Shown here: positions 17,856 to 27,663 of the stretch, in pieces
How positions within the stretch are numbered: the stretch's first letter is position 1
Layout: every line of letters starts with the position of its first letter
Assembly: GCF_001665625.1 (NCBI RefSeq)
Contig: NZ_LZSY01000107.1
Location: 1 to 64,000, forward strand
Source: Mycolicibacterium peregrinum
GTDB lineage: Bacteria > Actinomycetota > Actinomycetes > Mycobacteriales > Mycobacteriaceae
Direction: 5' to 3'
Length of the DNA stretch: 64,000 nucleotides
Made by a program: the position numbers and the translations under genes
Notes under the pieces: model-generated
Seen by the model: the letters and a program-made list of their open reading frames with translations, nothing else
Database searches by the model: none
Told to the model about the DNA's origin: nothing

Positions 17856-19520
17856 ATGAACGACAACGGGTTAGAGAGCTTTGCACTGCACAGCGCGGAC
17901 AAGTACCAGGGCCCGGCAGTACAGGCCATCAATGACGAGGCGGTTGTGCCCGGTGGGGCGCAGGCGATCGACGTGGCAACGCTCGATCCGGAATCGGCGG
18001 CACGCCGCTACCTCAACCAGATGATCTCCAGCCCCGAGGTGCCCTCGATCACCGACAGCAGCGCAGGCCCGGTGACCGAGTACCTGGCCCTGGGCACCGA
18101 GTCGATTCCGCTGACCGAATCCACCGTCGTGAAGTTCGCCCAATACCGCCAACGCATCCCGGTGTACGGGTCGCTCGTCACGATCGAACTCGACGACGCG
18201 AACAACATGCTGGCCGTCAACTCGGCGATCGGTAATCCCGAAGGGGTCGACGCGGTCGCGACCATATCGCCGGCGCAGGCCCAGGACGTGATCGTCAAGG
18301 ATGCGGGCAAAGACGCATTGCCACTGCCGGAGCCACCCCGGCTCTACTTCTACTTCGACAAGAGTGCAGACTCCAGCGTCTGGCGCCTCGTGTACATCGC
18401 CAAGAACGTACAGCGCCACCGCGAGCGCACCTCCGACGGTCACCCGGAGACCCTGCCGGAGCTCTTCGACTACGTTGTCGACGCGCACTCCGGCGATCTC
18501 GTCGCCAAACTTCCCCGCACCCAGACGATTTCGTGGACCCTGGAAGAGCTGGACTCGACCGACGCCCTCGGCCAGACCCGCCGCATCCGGGCCGAACGCG
18601 ACGAGAACGACAACAAGCGACTGGTGGATCCCACCCGGCGCATCGAGACCTACGATTTCGGGTTCCGCAAGATCGAATCGCAGTTCCGCTCACTACCGGG
18701 CGCGGCGCCGATCTCCAATCCACCGGCACCTTGGAGCCCGGCGGCGATCAGTGCCCACGCCAACGCCCAGGAGGTTGCCGACTATCTGTTGAACACGTTG
18801 CAGCGCAACGGCCTCGACAACCAGGGCGGTCCGTTCATCTCGTCCATCAACTGCACCTCTATCCAGGCCGCGACACCCCAGGAATGGCGCAACGCCGCCT
18901 GGATCGGCACCCAGATGGTGTACGGGCAGCGCAGTGTCGGCGGCGAACTGCGGTCGTATGCAGTGGCGATGGACGTCGTGGCGCATGAAATGACGCACGG
19001 ACTGACCGACAACACGGCCCGTCTCGAGTACAAGGACGAGTCCGGCGCGCTGAACGAGTCCTACTCGGACATCATGGGGACGATCATCGCGAACTCCCAG
19101 AAACCCGACATCGACAGCTGGAACTGGGAAATGGGTGAAGAACTCGACGGTACCGGCGTACCCCTGAGGGATCTGAGTGATCCGGCCCGGCGCGGCCAGC
19201 CCGCGCACATGCGCGACTATGTACACACGACCCGGGACAACGGCGGTGTGCACACCAACAGTGGCATCCACAACAAGGCGGCGTTCAACATCATCAGCGC
19301 AAAAAACGGCCAGGGCCATCTCTTCACGCCCCAGGATGTGGCAGCGCTGTTCTACCTCGCACTGACACTTCATCTTTCGCGGACGTCAGGTTTCAGTGAC
19401 AGCCGCCGGGCCGTGGAACTGGTGGCCAAGTCTCTGTTCCGCGGAGACTCCGAAAGCGTTCGGGATGAGAAGGTCGCCGCGGTGAGCGCCGGATTCGAGG
19501 CCACCGGGATCAGCGCCTGA
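17856..19520 (+). CDS. M4 (thermolysin-like) zinc metallopeptidase with propeptide, no signal peptide
   Basis: 554 aa. The zinc-binding motif is VVAHEMTHGLTD (HExxH, near residue 380) with the third ligand in GALNESYSDIMG, as in thermolysin; the later GGVHTNSGIHNKA is the conserved catalytic His region of M4 enzymes. The first 220 residues look like the FTP/PepSY inhibitory propeptide. The N-terminus (MNDNGLESFALHSADK) is hydrophilic with no signal or Tat sequence, unusual for an M4 enzyme and suggestive of an intracellular or non-classically released protein. Divergent from the tyrosinase operon. A hairpin containing its stop codon follows. Confidence 0.88.
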   Translation: MNDNGLESFALHSADKYQGPAVQAINDEAVVPGGAQAIDVATLDPESAARRYLNQMISSPEVPSITDSSAGPVTEYLALGTESIPLTESTVVKFAQYRQRIPVYGSLVTIELDDANNMLAVNSAIGNPEGVDAVATISPAQAQDVIVKDAGKDALPLPEPPRLYFYFDKSADSSVWRLVYIAKNVQRHRERTSDGHPETLPELFDYVVDAHSGDLVAKLPRTQTISWTLEELDSTDALGQTRRIRAERDENDNKRLVDPTRRIETYDFGFRKIESQFRSLPGAAPISNPPAPWSPAAISAHANAQEVADYLLNTLQRNGLDNQGGPFISSINCTSIQAATPQEWRNAAWIGTQMVYGQRSVGGELRSYAVAMDVVAHEMTHGLTDNTARLEYKDESGALNESYSDIMGTIIANSQKPDIDSWNWEMGEELDGTGVPLRDLSDPARRGQPAHMRDYVHTTRDNGGVHTNSGIHNKAAFNIISAKNGQGHLFTPQDVAALFYLALTLHLSRTSGFSDSRRAVELVAKSLFRGDSESVRDEKVAAVSAGFEATGISA

Positions 19521-19536
19521 AGGCTCGCCCTTCAGG
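19516..19536. terminator. Hairpin between M4 peptidase and ilvA (bidirectional)
   Basis: CCTGAAGG and CCTTCAGG form an 8-bp perfect stem with a 5-nt loop; the stem includes the peptidase stop codon. It sits between two convergent genes and has no long T-run, as is common for GC-rich actinobacterial terminators. Confidence 0.55.
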
Positions 19537-19545
19537 TCGGGTTCC

Positions 19546-20838
19546 TCAGGTCAGGTACCGGTACGTCGGCGACCCGGGTTCGAGCAACTCCACGTGGATG
19601 TCGGAGTCCGCCATCCGGGCCAGCAGGCCTTCGAGGTCGGTCGCTGCACTCAACTCGACACCGCACAGTGCCTCACCGGTCTCGCGGTTGTTGCGCTTGA
19701 CGTACTCGAAAAGCGTGATGTCGTCGCCCGGTCCGAGAACCTCGTCCAGGAAACGGCGCAACGCCCCGGGTTCCTGCGGAAAGTCGACCAGGAAGTAGTG
19801 CTTGAGCCCCAGGTGCACCAGTGACCGCTCGACCACCTCGTTGTACCGCGACACGTCGTTGTTCCCGCCGGAGATCAGGCACACGACGGTGGAACCGCGT
19901 TCGATGTCCGCCTCCAGCAGCGCCGCGACCGACAACGCACCGGCAGGCTCGGCGATGATTCCGTCGTTCTGATACAGGTCGAGCATCGTGGTGCACACCG
20001 CGCCTTCGTCGACCGTGGTGAGCGAGACCATGTCACCGGCCGCGGCCAACGCGGCATACGGCAGCGCCCCGGCCCGCGCCACTGCCGCGCCGTCGACGAA
20101 CTGGTCGACGTGATCGAGGGTGACGGGCTGGCCCGCGGCCAGCGCGGCGATCATCGAGGCCGCACCGGCCGGCTCGACGCCGAGTACCGACGTGCCCGAG
20201 GCACGCTCGGCGAGGTAGGTGGTGATTCCGGAGATACAGCCGCCGCCGCCGACGGGGACGATCACCAGGTCCGGCTCGTCGTCGAGTTGGTCGAGCAGCT
20301 CGGCAGCGATGGTGCCCTGCCCGGCCATCGTCCGCACATCGTCGTACGGAGGTACGAGGGTCGCCCCGGTCCGGGCGACGTCGTCGAGCGCCGCGGCAGC
20401 GGCCAGATCGTAGGTCGACCCGACCGCGATGAGCTCGATGAACTCGCGGCCGTGGTACCTGATCCGGTCCCGCTTCTGCTTGGGCGTCTTGGCCGGCACG
20501 TATACGCGACCGTGGGTCCGCATCGACCGGCAGGCCATGGCGAAGCCCTGCGCATGGTTGCCCGCCGATGAGCACACCACGCCGGCGGCGAGCTCCTCGG
20601 GAGAGAGCTGCGCCATCAGGTTGAACGCCCCGCGCACCTTGTAGGACCGCACTGCTTGCAGGTCCTCACGCTTGAGGTAGACATTGGCTCCGGTCGCGTC
20701 CGAGAGCCGTTCGTTGAACTGCAGCGGACTGCGGGTGACCACGCCGGAAATTCGCTTGGCGGCCTCGTCGATGTCGGCCGCGGAAAGCGGCGCAGCCAGC
20801 GGGGAGACTCGGGAGCCCTTGCTCAGATCGGCAGTCAC
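19546..20838 (-). CDS. ilvA: Threonine ammonia-lyase, biosynthetic
   Basis: 430 aa, GTG start. PLP-dependent deamination of threonine to 2-oxobutanoate, the first committed step to isoleucine. PLP lysine in VRSYKVRGA, the serine loop SSAGNHAQGFA, and the glycine-rich phosphate loop VPVGGGGCISG. The C-terminal 85 residues are a single ACT-like regulatory domain (KHYFLVDFPQEPGALRRFL onward), consistent with isoleucine feedback control. Length matches M. tuberculosis IlvA. Converges on the M4 peptidase; a lipoprotein gene lies upstream on the other strand. Confidence 0.95.
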   Translation of the reverse strand: MTADLSKGSRVSPLAAPLSAADIDEAAKRISGVVTRSPLQFNERLSDATGANVYLKREDLQAVRSYKVRGAFNLMAQLSPEELAAGVVCSSAGNHAQGFAMACRSMRTHGRVYVPAKTPKQKRDRIRYHGREFIELIAVGSTYDLAAAAALDDVARTGATLVPPYDDVRTMAGQGTIAAELLDQLDDEPDLVIVPVGGGGCISGITTYLAERASGTSVLGVEPAGAASMIAALAAGQPVTLDHVDQFVDGAAVARAGALPYAALAAAGDMVSLTTVDEGAVCTTMLDLYQNDGIIAEPAGALSVAALLEADIERGSTVVCLISGGNNDVSRYNEVVERSLVHLGLKHYFLVDFPQEPGALRRFLDEVLGPGDDITLFEYVKRNNRETGEALCGVELSAATDLEGLLARMADSDIHVELLEPGSPTYRYLT

Positions 20839-20976
20839 CGTTCAATGGTGCCACTGGCCAGGCATTTCTCTGCAGTTGGGTGGGGACACGCGACGGGACC
20901 CCGGCAGCTGGACGGCTATCGCGAGGAAAGCAACAGCAGGTGGTTGAAGGGACTCCGAACTGGGAAAACAACCGTC

Positions 20977-21414
20977 ATGCGGCACATGCAGCAGCGGGCG
21001 CGGCGGGTAGCGGCACACACCGTTTCGGTAGGCGCGCTGGCGTTATCTGCCTGCGCGGCGGCCACCGGCATCCCTGCGGATGCCTACACGGCGCGGATTT
21101 TCATCAACGGCGAGCAGGTCCCGACCACGTTCTCGGTGCTCTGCACGCAGCGGTCCTGGCTGTGGACCATCGAAACTCAGCCGGAAACGCCCGGCTTCAC
21201 GGCCATCATCCAGACCGGCGCCACCGTCGAGCCGAAAGTCATGCGCTTGACCGGGTTGGAAGGGTTCACCGGCGGCTCGGCCAATGTGACAGCGCCTGCC
21301 GACGCCAGCGTCGATGGCACCACATTCCATATCAGCGGCACGGCGCGTGGCTGGTTCGCGGACCGCCCCACCCGACCGGCCGAGGTCCAGTACCGGATGG
21401 AAGCCCGCTGTTGA
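20977..21414 (+). CDS. LpqH-like (19-kDa antigen family) lipoprotein
   Basis: 145 aa. The N-terminus is a lipoprotein signal with lipobox LSAC, so Cys is acylated and the protein is anchored in the envelope. The mature part follows the pattern of the mycobacterial 19-kDa antigen family: INGEQVPTTFSVLCTQ, a central Gly-rich turn (GFTGGSANVT), and FHISGTARGW followed by a C-terminal Cys that can pair with the Cys in VLCT. Start either 20977 or 20986. The function of the family is not settled. Transcribed divergently from ilvA. Confidence 0.7.
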   Translation: MRHMQQRARRVAAHTVSVGALALSACAAATGIPADAYTARIFINGEQVPTTFSVLCTQRSWLWTIETQPETPGFTAIIQTGATVEPKVMRLTGLEGFTGGSANVTAPADASVDGTTFHISGTARGWFADRPTRPAEVQYRMEARC

Positions 21415-21494
21415 GCAGTCTGGACCGATAAAGCGACACGCCACATCCAAGGTTTCGGCTAGCCGAAATCAATGTTGCGAGCTATCGTCAATAC

Positions 21495-21725
21495 ATGACC
21501 ACCGCCGGGAACTTTCGCAGTGTCGCCTCCCGGGCCGATCACCAAGTGGACATCGCCGGGGTGCCCTGGCCGACCTACAAGCTGATCGCCCTGGCGGTCG
21601 GTGCGCTGGTACTGGTGATCGTCGGCGTGGCAACCATGAGCGCCGCCCCGGCGGTACTCTCCGCAGCCGCGGCGACCATCGTCGTGTGGCTGAGCCTCGG
21701 CCACGTTTCGCCGTCTGATCAGTGA
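21495..21725 (+). CDS. Small conserved membrane protein
   Basis: 76 aa. A hydrophilic N-terminus (about 28 residues) is followed by two hydrophobic helices (LIALAVGALVLVIVGVATM and AVLSAAAATIVVWLSLG). I do not recognise a family. Codon use is normal for the window and the frame ends exactly where the convergent SRPBCC gene ends (7-nt overlap), supporting a real gene. Confidence 0.6.
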   Translation: MTTAGNFRSVASRADHQVDIAGVPWPTYKLIALAVGALVLVIVGVATMSAAPAVLSAAAATIVVWLSLGHVSPSDQ

Positions 21726-22123
21726 CCCTCCAGCAGCCGCCGCAAGGTCGCTAGATCCGCTGCCACCGCAGCCACGTCTGCTTCGAACTCCGAGTCCGTC
21801 ACGCCGGGCCGCTGCCGGACGGTGAACACGACTTCGCACGACTCGGCGTCGACGCCGCCCGGCACCACCCGCATCGGGTTGTAGACGGCCTCACCCGAGG
21901 GCAACCGCACCACGTGGTCAAGCACTCCCAGCGTGTTGGGGCCGGCGAATTCGACGGTGACCTCACCCATCGGCGAATCGGCGACCCATCCGCGCGGGGT
22001 GAGTCGTAGCCCACCTTCAGCCAGCCCCGCCGCCCAGTTCGCCAGGTGCTGCGGATCTGCCGCGTAGGCGTACACCGCGTCCGCGGCAACCTCGATCCAG
22101 ACGCTCACGTGCATGCTGCGCAT
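21719..22123 (-). CDS. SRPBCC/START-like domain protein
   Basis: 134 aa. Opens with VSVWIEVAADAVYAYAADPQHLANWAAGL, the first strand, helix and DPxxLxxW turn of the SRPBCC superfamily, and continues with alternating strands (GEVTVEFAGPNTLGVLDHVVRL) and a long C-terminal helix. Such small proteins bind hydrophobic ligands or are polyketide cyclase-like; no ligand is indicated. Start could be 22123 or 22114. Divergent from the methyltransferase gene. Confidence 0.7.
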   Translation of the reverse strand: MRSMHVSVWIEVAADAVYAYAADPQHLANWAAGLAEGGLRLTPRGWVADSPMGEVTVEFAGPNTLGVLDHVVRLPSGEAVYNPMRVVPGGVDAESCEVVFTVRQRPGVTDSEFEADVAAVAADLATLRRLLEGH

Positions 22124-22226
22124 GGCTCCCACCGTAGGCTGCGGTCAGCTCACTGCCCACCCCCCTTTCACCCACACCACCGGTCGGCAGCGCGTGATCG
22201 TAAGGGCGGTAAACGTTTTCGCCCAA

Positions 22227-23093
22227 ATGTTCAGTCCTTACCGGGTGTACCGTCGGGTTGTGGGTATTGCGACGACGGGCCTGACGCCGGTGGAGGAAAC
22301 CGCGTTCCTGACCCTGTATGCCAGGGCGCTCGACAGCAGATGGGCGAACCCCATCCTCGGCGACACGATGGCCGACGAAACGGTGGCACGACTCGACTAC
22401 GACTTCGCCGGACTCGGTGTACAGACCAGCGTGGTGTGCCAGTCGGCGTTGCGCGCCAAGATGCTCGACGATCGGGTCCGTGCGTTCGTCGTCGATCATC
22501 CCGATGCCGTCGTGGTCGACCTCGGCGGAGGTCTGGACAGCGGCGTCCATCGCGTCGCGCCGCCGGCCGCGGTCGACTGGTACAGCGTCGATCTGCCCGG
22601 AATCAGCGAACTGCGAGATCGGGTGCTGCCCTCACTCCCCCAGGCGCACACCGTCTCTGCGTCGCTGGCCGACCCGGACTGGACGGACCCGATCCCGTCG
22701 GATCGCCCCACCATGCTGGTGGCCGACGGGTTGTTCGCGTTCCTCACCGAACCGGTGATCGCCGGTATCTTCCGGACCATCACGGAACACTTCGAATCCG
22801 GCGAGCTCGCATTCAATGACTACGGTCGCATCGGATGGATGAGTAAGGCGGCGCTGAAGTTCTTCCCCGCCAAGATGTTCAAAGACGTCGGAAGCCAATG
22901 GGGCTATGCGGGTTTCAAGGATGCACACCATCCCGAATCCTGGAACCCGCAGCTGCGTCTGATCGAGGAGTCCAGCCTGGCCTACCAGCCCGAAGTCGAC
23001 CGCTTCCCCGGAATGCTGCGGATCGCCACGCGGGCCTCCGGCCTCAGCAAGGCCACTGCACGCAAGGCGCGCATTCTGCGCTACCGGTTCTGA
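22227..23093 (+). CDS. LCM/PPM-type SAM-dependent O-methyltransferase
   Basis: 288 aa from ATG 22227 (a GTG at 22260 is the alternative). The N-terminus (GLTPVEETAFLTLYARALDSRW, ILGDTMAD) and the SAM loop VVVDLGGGLDSGVHRV followed by WYSVDLPGI are typical of the leucine carboxyl methyltransferase-like family (TcmP type), which methylates carboxylates and phenols in secondary metabolism. Ends with a basic tail (KATARKARILRYRF). The substrate is unknown; no biosynthetic genes lie beside it. Confidence 0.78.
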   Translation: MFSPYRVYRRVVGIATTGLTPVEETAFLTLYARALDSRWANPILGDTMADETVARLDYDFAGLGVQTSVVCQSALRAKMLDDRVRAFVVDHPDAVVVDLGGGLDSGVHRVAPPAAVDWYSVDLPGISELRDRVLPSLPQAHTVSASLADPDWTDPIPSDRPTMLVADGLFAFLTEPVIAGIFRTITEHFESGELAFNDYGRIGWMSKAALKFFPAKMFKDVGSQWGYAGFKDAHHPESWNPQLRLIEESSLAYQPEVDRFPGMLRIATRASGLSKATARKARILRYRF

Positions 23094-23151
23094 CGCAGCC
23101 ACGCCATTCCGCGCGAGATAATCGACCCGAGCGGCTGTTGCCGCTCCTTCG

Positions 23152-23541
23152 TCAGGCCGGCAATTCGTGATGAATCCCGCACGTGCACAACTCGATTGAC
23201 GGGCAGGTGCACCGCATCCCCCACTCGATGATGGCCCGCGCCCGCGCCAGCGACTTCAGTTGCTCGTCGATCTCGGCCAGTTTGGTCTGCGCCAGTTCGC
23301 GAGCCAAGGGGCGGCCCGGGGTGTCGTCCTTGAGCAGCAGCGCGATCTCTGTCAGCGAGAAGCCCGCCGTCTTGCACAACCTGATCACCTCCAGCCGCAT
23401 CAGGACCGACTCCTGGTAGCGGCGCTGCCCGCCCACGCGATGCGGTGCAGGCAACAAGCCGACCTGCTCGTAGTAGCGCAGCGCGGTCTGGGCGATGCCC
23501 GACCGCTGCGTGACGTCTCCGATGGTCAGCGTCGCGCCCAT
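23152..23541 (-). CDS. MerR-family regulator with C-terminal cysteine cluster
   Basis: 129 aa from ATG 23541 with a near-perfect Shine-Dalgarno (GAAGGAGG). Winged helix: TIGDVTQRSGIAQTALRYYEQVGLLP then RRYQESVLMRLEVIRLCKTAGFSL, followed by the dimerisation helix. The C-terminus has CTCPSIELCTCG, four Cys in a CxC-x6-CxC pattern, which implies a metal or Fe-S sensor, as in SoxR. It is divergent from the PPOX gene, with an 18-bp palindromic operator between them. Confidence 0.85.
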   Translation of the reverse strand: MGATLTIGDVTQRSGIAQTALRYYEQVGLLPAPHRVGGQRRYQESVLMRLEVIRLCKTAGFSLTEIALLLKDDTPGRPLARELAQTKLAEIDEQLKSLARARAIIEWGMRCTCPSIELCTCGIHHELPA

Positions 23542-23562
23542 CTGCCCTCCTTCTGCGCTTGA

Positions 23563-23580
23563 CTTAGAGTCAACTCTAAG
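23563..23580. promoter_or_regulatory. MerR-type palindromic operator
   Basis: CTTAGAGTCAACTCTAAG: two perfect 8-bp arms around a CA centre. It lies in the 54-bp gap between the divergent MerR and PPOX genes and is preceded by TTGACT on the plus strand (23559-23564), matching the MerR layout of an operator sitting in an over-long -35/-10 spacer. Confidence 0.75.
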
Positions 23581-23595
23581 TCGTTGACTGGCTAC

Positions 23596-24123
23596 ATGCC
23601 ACACACCGAATCCACGTTGGAGACCCTGAGCCACTCCCGATACGCGCTGCTGCGCAGCTTTCGCCGCGACGGCACCGCAGCAGACACCCCGATCTGGTTC
23701 GTGCTCGACGGCCGAACGGCGTTGTTCCGCACCAAGATCGGCCCGAAGACCCGCAGAATCACGGCGCGGCCCGACGTCGAACTGGTGATCTGCGATCACC
23801 GGGGCCGGATCACGGGCACCACCTGGCTGACCGGTCGGGCCACGGTCCTGCACGGTGAGGACGCCGAGGAGGCCAACCGTGCGCTGCACCGGCGCTACGG
23901 CTGGCAGTGGAACATCATGCCGCTACTGAAGATCCCCGGAGTAACCAATGTGCACAGCAACCTTCCGTTGCTGCAAAAACTACGGCGCGCGCGGGACCGG
24001 GCACTGTGGCCCGACAGCGCGATCGTGAAGATCGACCTGGACGATCAGCCCAGGCAACCCGGCCCGAGCAACGCCTTCAGGTCGCCCATCAGCGCCGAGG
24101 ACGGCGTCACCCGCAGCGACTGA
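23596..24123 (+). CDS. PPOX-class (split beta-barrel, probably F420- or flavin-dependent) enzyme
   Basis: 175 aa from ATG 23596. The pattern [26 protein letters not shown], then [12 protein letters not shown] and [14 protein letters not shown], is that of the mycobacterial PPOX-class F420-dependent family (pyridoxamine oxidase fold). Substrate unknown. Probably controlled by the divergent MerR protein. Its last 79 nt run into the 3' end of dnaE1 on the other strand; the final 26 or so residues are therefore antisense to the DnaE1 C-terminus and may be an extension rather than part of the fold. Confidence 0.78.
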   Translation: MPHTESTLETLSHSRYALLRSFRRDGTAADTPIWFVLDGRTALFRTKIGPKTRRITARPDVELVICDHRGRITGTTWLTGRATVLHGEDAEEANRALHRRYGWQWNIMPLLKIPGVTNVHSNLPLLQKLRRARDRALWPDSAIVKIDLDDQPRQPGPSNAFRSPISAEDGVTRSD

Positions 24124-27100
24124 TCCAGTTCCAGCGTGGTGATCCGTTCACCGCTGATCAGCCGCAGATGCACCTGGGACGTGCCGGGATGGTTGGCCAG
24201 CACCTGCTTGAGCGCACTGACCTTGTCGATGGTGCACTGCCGGGTCGGCAGGCTCACCGCCAGCGGCCGGTCGGCCTGGGCGCTGCTGAAGTCGGGTACC
24301 ACCAGTTCATGGGCGATCAGCGAGATCCGGTCATCCCGGGCAGCCACCTTCGCCTTGACCAGTACCACCACGTCGTCAGCGATCTCGTGACCGAACAGTG
24401 AGTAGGTCTGCGGGAAGAACAGCACCTCGATGCCACCGGTGAGATCTTCCAATTGGGCTGAGGCCCAAGGCAAGCCATTCTTGTTCACCCGACGGTTGAC
24501 CGAGGCCAGGATGCCACCGACCACCACCTGCGCATCGTTGGCGACATCGCCGTCGAGAATCGCCGGAATCTGGGTGTCGACCTGGTTGGCCAGCAGGTGG
24601 GCAATCCCGTTGAGCGGATGGCCGGACACGTACAGCCCCAGCATCTCGCGTTCGAGCGCCAGCTTGTGCTTGTCCTCCCATTCCTCCTCGGGCACGCGGA
24701 TGGTGAACACCGCGTCGGTGCCGCCGCCGTCGTCAGCACCGCCGAACAGGTCGAACTGGCCCATCGCCTCGGCCTTCTTGGTGCCGAGCACCGAGTCGAC
24801 AGCGTCGGTGTGCACCAGGAACAGCCCCTTGCGGGGGTGGCCGAGCGAATCGAACGCACCCGCCTTCACCAATGATTCGGTGACCTTCTTGTTGCAGGCC
24901 GCGATATCGATCTTGTTGAGGTAGTCGGAGAAGTCGGCGTACTTGCCCTTCTCGGTACGGGTACTGATCAGCGACGCAACGACATTCGCGCCGACGTTGC
25001 GGATGGCCCCCAGACCGAACCGGATGTCATCGCCCACCGAGGCGAAGTTCTGCACCGACTCGTTGACGTCGGGCGGCAGGACCGTGATGCCGAGACGACG
25101 GCAGTCGGCCAGATAGACCGCGGCCTTGTCCTTGTCGTCACCGACCGAGGTGAGCAGACCGGCCATGTACTCGGCGGGATAGTTCGCCTTGAGGTAGGCC
25201 GTCCAGTACGACACCAGGCCGTAGCCGGCCGCGTGCGACTTGTTGAACGCATACCCGGCGAACGGAAGGATGGTGTCCCACAGGGCTTTCACCGCGGCTT
25301 CGGAGAACCCGTTGGCGGTCATGCCCTCCTTGAAGCCCTTGTACTCGGCCTCGAGCACTTCGAGCTTCTTCTTACCCATGGCCTTGCGGAGCGCATCGGC
25401 CTTACCCATGGTGTAGGAGGCGACCTTCTGCGCGATGAACATGATCTGCTCTTGGTAGACGATCAGGCCGTAGGTCTCGGCGAGGATCTCCTTGAGCGGC
25501 TCTTCGAGCTCAGGATGGATGGGCTTGATGGCCTGGCGACCGTTCTTACGGTCCGCGTAATCGTTGTGGGCGTTCATGCCCATCGGGCCGGGGCGGTACA
25601 GCGCGAGCACCGCGACGATGTCGTTGAACCCGGTGGGCTGCATCCGGCGGAGCAGGTCACGCATGGCACTGCCGTCGAGCTGGAACACGCCAAGGGTGTC
25701 GCCGCGGCCGAGGAGTTCATAGGCGGCCGGGTCATCGAAAGGCAACGTGTCGAGGTCGAGGTCGATACCGCGGTTGGCTTTGATGTTCTCGATGCAGTCG
25801 CCGATGATCGTCAGGTTCCGCAGGCCCAGGAAGTCCATCTTCAGCAGGCCGATGGCCTCGCACGACGGATAGTCCCAGCCGGTGATGATGGCGCCGTCCT
25901 GCGGCCGTTTCCACAGCGGGATCGCGTCGACCAACGGCTCGGAACTCATGATCACCGCGCAGGCGTGCACGCCCGCGTTACGGACCAGGCCCTCCAGGCC
26001 GCGCGCCGTCTCGAAGATGGTCCGCACATCCGGATCGGTGTCGATCAGGGCGCGGACCTCGGCGGCTTCCTTGTACCGCTCATGGTTGGGATCGGTGATC
26101 CCCGACACCGGGATGTCCTTGGCCATGATCGGCGGCGGCAGCGCCTTGGTGATGCGGTCGGCGATCGCGAAACCAGGTTGGCCGTAATGCACGCGGGCCG
26201 AGTCCTTCAGCGCCGCTTTGGTTTTGATGGTGCCGAAGGTGATGACCTGCGCCACCCGGTCACTGCCCCACTTGTTGGCCGCGTACCGCAGCATCTCGCC
26301 GCGGCGGCGGTCGTCGAAGTCGATGTCGATATCAGGTGCGGAGGGTCGTTCCGGGTTGAGGAACCGCTCGAACAGCAGGCCGTGCGGGATGGGATCGATG
26401 TTGGTGATGCCCATCGCGTACGCCACGAGCGATCCCGCGGCCGAGCCACGGCCGGGCCCCACCCGGATACCGACCGAACGGGCGTAGTTGATCAGGTCGG
26501 CGACGATCAGGAAGTACGACGGGAAGCCCTTGTCGCAGATGACCTTGATCTCGTAGGCAGCACGGTCGGTGTACTCGGCGGGTACGGCGTCTCCACGGAA
26601 CCGCCGGTTCAGCCCCTCCGTCACCTCGTGCGTCAGCCACGATGCCTGATCGTGGCCGTCGGGCACCGGGAACACCGGCATGCGGTCGGTGGGCGCCCAC
26701 ACGTCGGCATAGGACTGCACCCGCTCGCCGATCAGGACCGTGGAATCACACGCGCCCGGAACCTGCGAATCCCACAGCGCCCGCATCTCTTCGGCCGATT
26801 TGAGGAAGTAGCCGTCGCCGTCGAACTTGAAACGGTTCGGGTCCGACAGGGTCTTGCCGGTCTGGATGCACAGCAGGGCCTCGTGGTTCTGCGAGGCCTC
26901 GCGCGTCACGTAGTGGCAGTCGTTGGTGGCCAGCGGCGGAATGTTGAGCTTCTGCCCGATCTCCAGCAGGCCCTCACGGACCCGACGCTCGATGTCGAGG
27001 CCGTGGTCCATCAACTCCAGGAAGAAGTTGTCGGGGCCGAAGATCTCGCGCCATTTGGCAGCCGCCTCCAGCGCCTCCTGGCGGTGACCCAGCCGGAGCC

Positions 27101-27593
27101 GGGTCTGCACCTCACCGGACGGGCAACCGGTGGTCGCGATGATGCCTTCGGCATACTCGGCGATGATCTCGGCATCCATGCGCGACCACTTGCCGAGCTG
27201 ACCTTCGAACGATGCCAGCGAGGACAGCTTGAAGAGGTTGCGTAGACCGGTGGCGTTCTCGGCGACCATGGTCATGTGGGTGTAGGCGCCGCTGCCCGAG
27301 ACATCGTCACTCTTCTGGCTCGGGTCACCCCACTGAACCCGTTTGGTGTCGAACCGCGACGCCGGCGCGATGTAGGCCTCGATGCCGATGATCGGTTTGA
27401 TGCCGGCCTTGGTTGCCGAGTTGTAGAACTCACTGGCGCCGAACATGTTGCCGTGGTCGGTCATACCGATCGCCGGCATGCCCAGCCGCTGAGCCTCGGC
27501 CAGCATCGGCGTGATCTTCGCAGCCCCGTCCAGCATCGAGTACTCGGTGTGGTTGTGCAGGTGTACGAAGGACCCCGAAGATGAACCGCTCAT
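24045..27593 (-). CDS. dnaE1: DNA polymerase III alpha subunit
   Basis: 1182 aa, the replicative polymerase. N-terminal PHP domain ([16 protein letters not shown], the metal-dependent proofreading exonuclease in mycobacteria), polymerase palm with catalytic Asp residues in [12 protein letters not shown], then the fingers, a beta-clamp-binding segment (QFDLFGG near residue 930) and an OB-fold region. Length agrees with M. tuberculosis DnaE1. Expressed singly; the 3' end overlaps the PPOX gene. Confidence 0.97.
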   Translation of the reverse strand: MSGSSSGSFVHLHNHTEYSMLDGAAKITPMLAEAQRLGMPAIGMTDHGNMFGASEFYNSATKAGIKPIIGIEAYIAPASRFDTKRVQWGDPSQKSDDVSGSGAYTHMTMVAENATGLRNLFKLSSLASFEGQLGKWSRMDAEIIAEYAEGIIATTGCPSGEVQTRLRLGHRQEALEAAAKWREIFGPDNFFLELMDHGLDIERRVREGLLEIGQKLNIPPLATNDCHYVTREASQNHEALLCIQTGKTLSDPNRFKFDGDGYFLKSAEEMRALWDSQVPGACDSTVLIGERVQSYADVWAPTDRMPVFPVPDGHDQASWLTHEVTEGLNRRFRGDAVPAEYTDRAAYEIKVICDKGFPSYFLIVADLINYARSVGIRVGPGRGSAAGSLVAYAMGITNIDPIPHGLLFERFLNPERPSAPDIDIDFDDRRRGEMLRYAANKWGSDRVAQVITFGTIKTKAALKDSARVHYGQPGFAIADRITKALPPPIMAKDIPVSGITDPNHERYKEAAEVRALIDTDPDVRTIFETARGLEGLVRNAGVHACAVIMSSEPLVDAIPLWKRPQDGAIITGWDYPSCEAIGLLKMDFLGLRNLTIIGDCIENIKANRGIDLDLDTLPFDDPAAYELLGRGDTLGVFQLDGSAMRDLLRRMQPTGFNDIVAVLALYRPGPMGMNAHNDYADRKNGRQAIKPIHPELEEPLKEILAETYGLIVYQEQIMFIAQKVASYTMGKADALRKAMGKKKLEVLEAEYKGFKEGMTANGFSEAAVKALWDTILPFAGYAFNKSHAAGYGLVSYWTAYLKANYPAEYMAGLLTSVGDDKDKAAVYLADCRRLGITVLPPDVNESVQNFASVGDDIRFGLGAIRNVGANVVASLISTRTEKGKYADFSDYLNKIDIAACNKKVTESLVKAGAFDSLGHPRKGLFLVHTDAVDSVLGTKKAEAMGQFDLFGGADDGGGTDAVFTIRVPEEEWEDKHKLALEREMLGLYVSGHPLNGIAHLLANQVDTQIPAILDGDVANDAQVVVGGILASVNRRVNKNGLPWASAQLEDLTGGIEVLFFPQTYSLFGHEIADDVVVLVKAKVAARDDRISLIAHELVVPDFSSAQADRPLAVSLPTRQCTIDKVSALKQVLANHPGTSQVHLRLISGERITTLELDQSLRVTPSSALMGDLKALLGPGCLG

Positions 27594-27663
27594 AGAGTGG
27601 CCAGTCTATTGCCGACCACCGACACCCTCCGGGCGTGTCGCCACGCGTGTCTGCGCCGAGGTT

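Noticed and set aside
25233..27245. 670-codon plus-strand open frame opposite dnaE1
   Set aside because: Antisense shadow of DnaE1; typical GC-rich artefact.
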